Below, piece after piece: positions 55,893-64,000 of a stretch of DNA of 64,000 nucleotides (positions are counted from its first letter, which is position 1; every line of letters starts with the position of its first letter). Source of the DNA: Cloeon dipterum (lineage: Eukaryota; Arthropoda; Insecta; Ephemeroptera; Baetidae). A program made the position numbers and the translations under genes. Location of the stretch: NCBI RefSeq assembly GCF_949628265.1, contig NC_088788.1, forward strand, positions 35,388,335 to 35,452,334. The letters are read 5' to 3'. The notes under the pieces were generated by a model. It was not told where the DNA came from. It did no database searches and saw only the letters and a list, made by a program, of their open reading frames with translations.

Positions 55893-58800
55893 ATGAGGAA
55901 CAACTCGCTGCTCAGGTGGGCGCAGGGCAACAATAAAAACAACGCGCAGACGAAAAATGGTAAGGCGAATTATTGATCGCAGCCGTACTTTCACTGCAAT
56001 GCACGGAAACACAGTCATAATTCTTTCATCACACTTTCATTGTTCAGTTCGTTGACCGCAACGTCAGGCTTGGGAAATTTGCATTGCCAGCCGCAAAGCT
56101 GACACAAATTTCCAGATCTGGGGTGCTCATCTCTGTGAACCAATTTTAAAATAATAATAATTCCTTCATTCCACGCGCGGCACAGTTCCCATGGGTACCT
56201 TTGTTTTACTAGAGATAATTGCGCAAAATCGCCGCTTTTCGCTCCGGTTTCTTTCGTACGAAGAACGACTGGCATTGTGCTAGCGAGACACTCGGGGAAT
56301 CCGCCCACGAGTCACGATTTTACACCTTTCTCTCTATTCTTGAATCACGCAGTGTTGTTATCTATCTTTTTTTCAGGGGGCGGCAACAGCAAGGCGTGGA
56401 TACACCCTCCGGACGCCCTTCTGCGGGGACACATTGCCTATCTAGTCAAGGTAAATATATGTATTTCAAAATGGAAAATAAATAATTTAACTTTGCGTCC
56501 GCCTGAAAAACGCTTGATCTTGGCCTGAATAAACAAAGAGATAAATTATATTTTTTCCCCTCCAACAGAGATTTGTGTTTGTATTATTTATTATACAGCA
56601 GGTTTCTCGAAGTTATATCCGCGTATTTACAAATCTTGTCAAATTACAACAAATTGATAGAAACATTCAATTGGTTGTGAGAAAAAAGTGTGCGTGTTTT
56701 GTTACATAGCCGCCCTGAAAATTCATCAACATTTGTTAGAGTTTAAAAAAAAGTTTCCAGCTGCTTCTCGAAAACGGCATACTACGCCTCACCACAAATC
56801 TCTGCTTTTGAAGTGAACAAAGTTTTTGTTTGGATCCATGCATTCGGCAATTCAAAAATACTCCGTTTGACATAAATTCACACGCTTAAATGAGCAACGC
56901 TTATTATAGTTAATTACTTAATACAAGTCATTTACCGTTTCGTTAATTAAATTCTAGGCCTAGAAACCATTCTGATAACTGGGCCAGTTAGAATCCAGGT
57001 CTGAATACTGTGCTTTTTCAAAAGAATTTTTTCTCTGCAAGAATGACACAGCCACAAAGGCAATTTCATCTATAATTTTTACCTTATTCTGTTAGTGTTT
57101 TACGCGTAGATCCGCCTAGTGGAAGCTTTTAGTCTAATGCAACTATTGCGCGTGTTCGTGAATATATGCTGCCTCGGAAAATAAATAATGGGTATAAACA
57201 AAGTAAGGTTGCGTCAGCGTGCAGCACCTGATAAAAGGGTCACGTGGTTGTCGTGCGTGTGTTTTTCTCGCTTTATTCATCTGCTGGCTGGCTGGCTGTG
57301 GTAAGGAGGCAGATGCGTTTATCCTTGAGGGAATGAACGTGTTGCAAAACTGCTACTCCTACTCGCTGTTTTCCTCTTCTTCTCGCTTGCTTCTCGGCCG
57401 TCGAGCAGCGCGTACTAACGCAAATAATTCTCTGGCGACTTGACCTTAACCAAGCGAGACGCGAATGCGCTGAATAATGGAAAGCCGCCGCCGCGCGTTC
57501 AAATTCGCCGCTTTTGTTTCGTGCTATTGAGAAAACGGCGAGCATTGTTTTCTCCGACGACGACAAAGCCAGCTTTCTTTGCCCAGATGTGATGATTAGA
57601 GCACTTTGTTTTGTTATCTGCACAAAAAGCGGCCGTGGCGTATGTTATAAATTCAAATAGAGAAATTTCGCTGGCTGATTATTAGTTTGGTTGCAAAAGC
57701 CGGAAATCTAATTAGATTTTTGACGTCACGTGTTTTGCCAAAAATAAATCTGCTATTTTAAGGGTAATGTGGGAAGACGCTTCCGCGTTTTACAAAAAAG
57801 CCTAAAGCCGTTTCATATGTATATACAATACCTGTCTCAGTCACCAGGCCTTTTAAAAACACAAGCAAGCCTTCCCTTTTCGAAAACTCTGAGCCACGTT
57901 GCGCAAAGCTGTTCAATTTACGAAACCGGCTTGTCGCCAGCCTAGTGGCAGATCGAATTCGAGCAGCCATCACGCGAAAATGCAGCTGCATTAGGCCGAG
58001 TGAAAATTCTGCGAGTCGACCTGGGGCCGAAAGAAATCGAGAGTTAGAGCAGCATCCAAAGCAACGTTAGTCGGTTGGTCGTCGATCGGTGAAAAAGCGA
58101 GCCTAGCCGCGCGTCAGGCTCTTCCTGACTTTCTCCTCTCGCGGCTTCGATGTAGGCCAACGGCCTTTTGCTTTGTTTCCACGGGAAATGCGCCAGCCTT
58201 TCTTCGTTTGCTTTGATACCCTGGAAGGTTGGACACTCTCGGTTTTACTTTTGACCCAACTTTCGCAATCAGTGCGTAGCCCAACTGTATCTCGGACCGA
58301 ATAAATTTAAAAAAATATAGAAATCGTATCCACTTTTTGGTTTTGCTCAGCACACCGGACGCTTTGCAGCTATACAGTGGCTATGAATTTTGTTTTGGAG
58401 AAAAAAATTACTGCTGATCCGAGGCCTGAAGGGGCAAAAACTGCCGTTGTGCAGCAGCAGAACGTGTTATGTAATTTTTCCTCTCGGAATTTTCGCAACT
58501 AGCTGACCGTCAACCACAATCAATCACGATCGTTACTGGGAAAATTATTGAAAAAAGGTCATTGTGCCTTCGGAATTCGTGCAAAATGTGTTCTCCATCG
58601 CTTCCGGTGAATGTGTGCCAAACAAAGGAAATGAAACAACGTCATCCGAATTCCCATGATTTTCCGCCGCCCATTTGAAATTCAAAATGCACTATCGTCT
58701 GCACTGCAGCCTTTGTTACGGGGACGACCGCCTATCAGGACGTGACTCTGCCGAATAAATCTCCCCACTCGCGGCTTGCAACTTGATGAGAGCTTGTAAA

Positions 58801-61800
58801 TTGCAGTGCTGCTGAGTGTGCGTGTGCCGCCGCCGGGTAACGGGAAATCTGCGAGATTGTCTCAGATTGCAGACACATAGAGCGCAAATTCAATGTTTGA
58901 GTTGCGTCTGCTCGGCAGCCTGCCTGCCGGCCGGCCGGCGGCTTCAAACATTTGAATCAACCGGTTCCGCACGGCTGATTTTTTGCAGCAAAAATCAATG
59001 CGTCTTTCTTCCGCTCGCGGTCAATTTCACGCGCAAACAGACGCGCCGCGCATGTACAGCTAATCCTTCTGGCTGCGCGCTCGACAAACGAGGGTGAACG
59101 ATCTCTTCTTGCATTGCTTGAACCAGTTAACTGCACTTGCACATACCGTGACCCGCGCCACTCGCCCGCCGCAATCGTGGGAGAGAGGACAAAAACGCTG
59201 CCATTCTCGCTGCACACCGCGAACGAAAGCCACTCACTCGCTTTTTGCATTCAGATATTACTTTGAAGCCGCAAATTGACTTGTTTACAAGCGTGTCGCG
59301 TAAAAAATTTCATATAGCCCTGGAAATTTATTTTTTAATCGATTCCTGAGGATGCGAATCAGGTCAGGCAACCGAATTACTGGACGACAGTTCAACACGA
59401 AGTGCCGTAAATCCTTGGAAACGTTAACATTTTGGTGTGAACCTAGAAAAAAGTGCCTCAAGAACACCGGCGACCAATCAGGGAAGGGAGCAGCTCTCTA
59501 ATTGGCCTAAAATCGAGACAGCAGCGCCATAGCGACAGCCAGCACAGGTAGCCAGAAGCCAATCTTGTCAATTAATTGCGCTGGCTGTCGTTGTAGCGCT
59601 GCTGTCTCGATCTTAGCCCAATCAGAGAGCCACTTCCTTCTCTGATTGGTCGCAGGCGTTCTTGTGGCATTTTTGCTATAGGTTTCACGCTAAAAATCGC
59701 CAAATTTTCAAATTTGGCCAACGAAGAGGGCCAACGATTTTTGGCACATTGTGTCGAACTGTTGACCAGTGAATCGGCTGCCTATCTCAATCCGACCCTC
59801 AGGAATCGATTGACACTGTCAAAAATAAAGTTCCAGCGCTACTTTAATCTATTTCGGATCATTTAATTAAAAAAAACGCGTTTGGCTACCAAGAAACCAA
59901 ACACGCATCCTTTTTACTCTCTGCAATCAAAATCATCACCAGCCATTTCAATTTACCTAAAAATAATGCAAAATTGTTCCTATTACTGCAGTTTTTTGGA
60001 AGCACCCGCGTGGACCAGCCCAAAGGCATTGAAGTGGTCAAGGAAGGCATCCGCAAGCTCAAGTTCTGCGAGCAGCTGCGCAAGTCGGAGGGAGGTGGTC
60101 CCAAAGGGAAGGTGGAGCTGACCATCAGCGTGGACGGCGTTGCTGTCCAAGAGCCAAAGGGAGCCAAACGCATTCTGCACCAGTACCCGCTGCACCGCAT
60201 CTCGTACTGCGCAGACGACAAGGGCGAAAAGCGCTTCTTCAGCTTCATCGCCAAGGAGGCCGACTCTGACACGCACATGTGCTACGTTTTCATCTCTGAT
60301 AAGCTGGTTAGATTTCTAATCGTTAAAAGAGGCTTTTATCGGATCAGAGGAATTTCTCATTAGGCACTTAAACATTGATAAAAAGATTATTGATGAAATG
60401 TCACGCGTCAGAGGACAAAATTGGCATGAGGTAAGCACCCCCCTAACCCTCAGCTGGTCAAGGGAGGTGGTTTTTGCAGTTCTGAGGATTTGGAATTCAA
60501 AATATGAGTTTTTGCCAATTTTATCCTCTGATCTGTGACATTTCATTATTAAATATTTGTGCTACTATTTGAAAATTCTGATTATGAATTCTCTTTGAAT
60601 AAGAAAAACGTGGAGTTTTGTTGATTTTTATTTTTAATCCATGCCCTTCTTCATTTTAGGCTGAGGACATCACACTAACCATTGGTCAGGCGTTTGAGCT
60701 GGCATATCGACGATTCCTTGAGACGTCCGGCAAGGACCTGGCTAGTCAGCACCGCATCAAGACCTTGGAGGACCGCAATTCGCAGCTGGAGACTGAGAAT
60801 GGAGAGCTCAAGCGCCGCTTGCAGGATCTGGTGGCAATCGCTCCTCAGGTACAACTCCTGTTCTGCAATTTCAGAGCAAAATTCTTAAAAATTAATTAGG
60901 ATGTGGGTCAAAAAAAGATTTAAGATCGAGAAATAGTCAAAATTATATATTGTTTGATCCGCCTTCTCAAGAAGTCTGAGTTATTGACAAAAATGGGCCA
61001 TTTTCTTCTAATTTCATGAATATGCACATGCCTGATGCAAAAAAAACTTTAAATTTCATTTGGTATAATGTGGTTTTTTATGTAAATTGATCTCTTCAAC
61101 CAACAAACTTCCTTGAATAACCCTATTGCTGTAATTTTCAGGGTGAAGTGCAAGAGTACCTGCGGCGCCGTCAGCTGGCAGACATCACAGAGACGTGTGC
61201 GTCAAGCGCGAGCAGCCTGAGCGCATCAGGCGGCGACGAGCCGATGTACGTGAGCAGCAGCGGCGGCAGCACCTCCAGCAGCGAGGGCCTCAAGTGTCCA
61301 CCGGTGCCTCCGCGCGCCTTCGAGCGCATCTCGGACCTGATGGGCCCTCAGATGGTCGCGGGGGCGTTGCAGCCGCCGCAGCAGCCACAGCCGGCCGTCG
61401 GCACGCGCCTCCAGGGCCTGCTGCTCGACCAGGACATCGACGACTTCAACCCCCGTGCGCACGAAGACAGCAAAAATGGAAACTACACCTCAACCGTGCC
61501 CCCGCCATGTAAGTGACCGATCATTACGGGTCGTTAGATTATTTTGCCGGTGTCAAGATAAATTCTCGCCATTGATCAAAATTATTTAAGGTTTTAGATG
61601 AATTTTGAGAATGAGTTGATACAATTTAAAAGTTAAAGGATGCGTTGAACTCCTCTCTTCAATCCTGATCAAATTAACACCAAGTTTGAGGTCAAGGTCA
61701 AAGGTCACAAAGGGTCAATTCTAAAATTTATTTTTTGGGATTTTGAAAATCTAAAACGTCCCTTAAGAAGGGTCTAAGGATGCGTGTTAACTTATGTGAA

Positions 61801-62729
61801 AATTTCAAGGTGTTTTTCATCTTTGTGTTCACAAAATTCAATATTGAATTTCAAAAAACACGAATTTTTCGAATTTTTGTAATTGTTGTGAGCGCCATAT
61901 CTTGAGTTCTAAGGGTAAGAAATGCAATAAATAACTGCACACCATTCAAATCGGCTTGACTTCCTCTGGTGAACTGAATAGTTTTTGGGGTGCTCAACCC
62001 TCAAATTTCTTCTCCTAACTGTTTTATAACTTGCACTTCGGTTTTTATTAATTTTTTTTAGTTATTTTTCCATGACCTCGGCTTGAGTTAGGGGTAGACA
62101 GAAAATTATGGTGACTTTAGGGCAAGAAGGGCATTTTATAATTATTATAGCTTGTAACTCTACAAAGTAAATAAATGGAACTGAAAATTTGCGTCTCGTT
62201 GGTAAAATTTCTGGAGTTAAAATTTTGTTAGATTGCTTTCTTTTCTTACTCTTTGGGATTTTTTAAAGAGTCAAAAACAGGGCACTACTTAAGGAAAATT
62301 CAGCTAGCGTATCAAAAAGCAAATATTATAAATTGAAATTCAAGAAATTAGCGCTTTTAAATTAACAAAGATTCCAATCATTGTACAAATTGTCTCATTT
62401 TGCTCCATTTTTGCTCGACAGTGGCGCCGCCGCCAAAGCCCCCTCGCGAGGGAGGCCCACGTCGCTCTCTGGGCTCGCAGGATCCTTTCTCTTGCGACGA
62501 CTTCAACCCCCGCGCCGGGGAAGAGGATCCATTTGGAATGGGAGAATTCACCGGTGCTCACTTCGATCAGCAGATAATGGAAATGAAGGTGATTGATTGC
62601 CTTTTGCAACGCGCAAGGTGGCAATGAAGTAATTAAATTTTGATTGGTTTGCAGGATGGATTCAGCCGCGGATTGTCGTTTGGCAATGACAATTTCTCCC
62701 TGGAGAGTCTGGACCCGCTGAAGAATTAA
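55893..62729 (+). CDS. ced-6: Ced-6 / GULP engulfment adaptor
   Basis: PTB-domain adaptor that binds NPXY motifs of engulfment receptors (Ced-1/Draper/LRP1) and promotes apoptotic-cell clearance and endocytosis. Coding exons 55893-55959, 56377-56450, 59992-60306, 60660-60848, 61142-61508, 62422-62588 and 62655-62729 join in phase to 417 aa. The PTB domain (about 34-185) shows AWIHPPDALLRGHIAYLVK, FFGSTRVDQPKGIEVV, IRKLKFCEQL, LHRISYCADDKGEKRFFSFI, CYVFISDKLAEDITLTIGQA and FELAYRRFL. A coiled coil follows (about 193-230). The tail has a Pro-rich stretch (APPPKPP), two DPF motifs (358-360, 373-375) and DDFNPRA twice, all suited to binding clathrin-adaptor proteins. These words fit GULP/Ced-6 rather than Numb. 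The ATG lies 21 bases into the second exon in a CACC context. Introns 1 and 3 are long and carry foldback and other repeats; introns 4 and 6 carry family H. Confidence 0.95.
56451..59285. other. ced-6 intron 3, left part
   Basis: 56451-57210 is A+T-rich with nothing recognised. 57220-57560 and 57900-59280 are richer in CG, with open frames that show no known domain. They may be intronic regulatory islands or alternative leader exons of ced-6; no strong donor stands out. Confidence 0.35.
59290..59850. repeat. Foldback family G, full copy (ced-6 intron 3)
   Basis: Long inverted arms around a centre near 59575: TAATCGATTCCTGAGGATGC / ACCCTCAGGAATCGATTGAC, CGACAGTTCAACAC / GTGTCGAACTGTTG, TGCCTCAAGAACACCGGCGA / CAGGCGTTCTTGTGGCAT, GACCAATCAG / CTGATTGGTC, and GACAGCAGCGCCATAGCGAC / GTAGCGCTGCTGTCTCGATC. 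About 560 bases with no coding capacity. Confidence 0.85.
60410..60540 (-). repeat. Repeat family H, short copy (ced-6 intron 4)
   Basis: GGTAAGCACCCCCCTAACC, CAGCTGGTCAAGGGAGG and GCAGTTCTGAGGATTTGGA match unit 2 and unit 4 in Cdk4 intron 5. The central part is deleted. Confidence 0.55.
61585..62020 (+). repeat. Repeat family H, long copy (ced-6 intron 6)
   Basis: GAATGAGTTGATACAATTTA, GATGCGTTGAACTCCTCTC, AAATTTCAAGGTGTTTTTC, ATATCTTGAGTTCTAAGGGT, CAAATCGGCTTGACTTCCTC and GGTGCTCAACCCTC correspond, inverted, to 47235-47690. Confidence 0.75.
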
Positions 62730-63389
62730 GTGCAACGAGAGTGAGAAGGGACCTGTCCTTTTGTTGTTTTTTTTTCTTCTTCTGGCTGATCAACAGCATT
62801 GCTGTTTGTACATAGCTCTTATGATTGTAAATATTTTTACTTGAGAGAATAATATATTATATAAATATTATAATAATTATCAAAAAGTGCAATTAATAGG
62901 TAGATATGAATTAGATTAAAAATTTGTATTTCGTACAAGGTTTAACTGAAGATTTTATCTGCCCTCCCTCCCACGCATCTTGTACATTTTTCTATGCCAA
63001 TTGTTGTATACTGTTACACTGGAGAGGTCAATTGACGCAATAAATGAAAGTAAAAAGCATTTAATGTTAATTATACTTATTTTTGTGACACAATATACCA
63101 AGTTCTCACTGTTAACTCTAAGCCGTTTCCACATTACATTTTGAAACGGCAAAGTTGAGAGTTTTCGAAGTACATACAATTCAACCCTTTGGAAGCCTTC
63201 AGGGTTGTCAGGATCGAGATTTTGGCACATCAGGGCAAAATGAAATAATCATAACTAATGAATACTCAATGAGTCATTTATTAAACATTTAAATTTATTT
63301 TTTATAACATTTATTTCAAACGAGAGAATATGATGAGATAATGAGATATATTTGCTACTCATGAACAATTTATTTTCCGACGCGAAGAC
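62730..63389. other. Tail-to-tail spacer between ced-6 and MGST1
   Basis: A+T-rich 3' UTR sequence. AATAAA on + at 63039-63044 may serve ced-6. On - AATAAA at 63315-63310 may serve MGST1. A minus-strand open frame at 62955-63230 has no recognisable similarity. Confidence 0.45.
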
Positions 63390-63997
63390 TCAATTTTTCA
63401 TCATGAATGGTTGGACGAGCGGATTCATGAAGAAGACAAAATTAGCAAAGATCATGTAGATAGTGATGACGACGCCGATGAGAAAGAGGATGGTTCTGGT
63501 TGGCTGCGGCAGAGGGTAGAGAGCGTAGACGACGCTGTGCGCGAATCGAGCCGCCGCGAAAGCCCAGAAGAGGAAATGACTAAGGGCTAAGTTCGGCTGC
63601 GTGTGGATGAACACGAACGAGATCAGCAAAAAGACTGGGATGTTCTCCAAGTCGTTCAGGTGAGCCCTATCAAAGCGAAAATGCTTTTAATCAATGCAAC
63701 TTTTTTGTTAAACCAGGAAAAATTAAGTTTGTATTTTTTAACATTTTTAATCAATAATGGATAATTATTTATGTACCTGCGGACTCTTTCGACGTCAGGA
63801 TCTGCTTTGCTTGAGCTTTGAGTGCCCATGGCCCTTGCATCCTCGGGGTTTGGGGTTACCTGCGGAACAGTGTGTTTAGATATGTTCATAATTTTTGAAA
63901 ATTTCGACTTTTTCGAATTTTCAGCCGAAAAAAAATCGTAGTAATTCGAAAAATGGTCCGATTTTGGATAACCGCACACGGGCAGATGCTCCTCACC
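63390..63997 (-). CDS. MGST1: Microsomal glutathione S-transferase 1 (partial)
   Basis: MAPEG-family integral membrane enzyme that conjugates glutathione to electrophiles and reduces lipid hydroperoxides in endoplasmic reticulum and outer mitochondrial membranes. Two complete minus-strand exons are visible, 63859-63777 and 63666-63390, joined in phase to give the C-terminal ~119 residues. The N-terminal exon lies mostly outside the window; a donor-like GGTGAGG suggests it ends at about 63997. Signature VERVRRAHLNDLENI spans the exon junction, preceded by TPNPED as in vertebrate MGST1. YPLPQPTR matches the loop before the last membrane helix, and two hydrophobic helices (ALSHFLFWAFAAARFAHSVV and ILFLIGVVITIYMIFANFVF) follow. 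The C-terminus is a short tail ending FMMKN, somewhat longer than in human. Identity is firm; the start and first helix cannot be judged. Confidence 0.9.
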
Positions 63998-64000
63998 GAG

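Noticed and set aside
55893-62729. First thought to be Numb because of the PTB domain
   Set aside because: The words VDQPKGIEVV, KLHRISYCADDK-like and LTIGQAFELAYRRFL and the following coiled coil are those of Ced-6/GULP; Numb-specific motifs such as NPF in the tail are absent.
63656-63979. 107-codon open frame extending the MGST1 exon upstream
   Set aside because: Only the part after the acceptor at 63859 matches MGST1; the upstream residues are intron sequence.
1-64000. Bacterial-type features (operons, Shine-Dalgarno sites, CRISPR arrays, attachment sites, replication origins)
   Set aside because: The window is intron-containing animal nuclear DNA. No regularly spaced repeat-spacer array or prokaryotic gene organisation was seen.

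Overview
The window is animal nuclear DNA, most likely from an insect. Coding blocks are split by GT-AG introns, exons are G+C-rich, introns and spacers are A+T-rich, and one gene belongs to the yellow/major-royal-jelly family, which is typical of insects. I cannot name the order or species. Eight protein genes could be rebuilt exon by exon with consistent reading phase: a yellow-family gene (-, 3.5-5.5 kb), gonadal/DGCR6 (+, 8.5-9.5 kb), glycerol kinase 5 (-, 9.8-15.4 kb), HDHD2-type HAD phosphatase (+, 17.3-18.6 kb), Cdk4/6 (+, 36.8-44.7 kb), SH3BP5/parcas (-, 46.5-50.3 kb), ced-6/GULP (+, 51.4-62.7 kb) and the 3' part of microsomal glutathione S-transferase 1 (-, from 63.4 kb past the right edge).

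Layout. 1-3.5 kb: no gene; dispersed repeats and one CG-rich patch. 3.5-18.6 kb: gene-dense, mostly alternating strands; gdl and GK5 converge with their poly(A) signals about 10-35 bp apart, and GK5 and HDHD2 are head to head across 1.9 kb. 18.6-36.8 kb: an 18-kb gene desert holding several CG-rich islands, at least two of which end in a good splice donor on the + strand and may be distal 5' UTR exons of Cdk4. 36.8-50.3 kb: Cdk4 and SH3BP5 converge. 50.3-51.4 kb: a 1-kb head-to-head promoter region with a perfect NRF-1/Ewg-type palindrome between SH3BP5 and ced-6. 51.4-64 kb: ced-6, then the convergent MGST1.

The genes do not form an operon or a single pathway. They are ordinary conserved metazoan genes: cuticle or secreted protein (yellow), lipid and glycerol metabolism (GK5), small-molecule phosphatase (HDHD2), cell-cycle entry (Cdk4), Rab11 activation (SH3BP5), apoptotic-cell engulfment and endocytosis (ced-6), and membrane detoxification (MGST1).

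The most distinctive content is the non-coding repeat population: at least eight families of short non-autonomous elements. They include an eight-copy ~350-bp family with copies lying against splice sites in three genes, several foldback (palindromic) elements, and a family found only in introns of the three adjacent genes Cdk4, SH3BP5 and ced-6. I found no rRNA, convincing tRNA, CRISPR, virus or toxin gene, and no clear sign of a wholly new multi-gene system.
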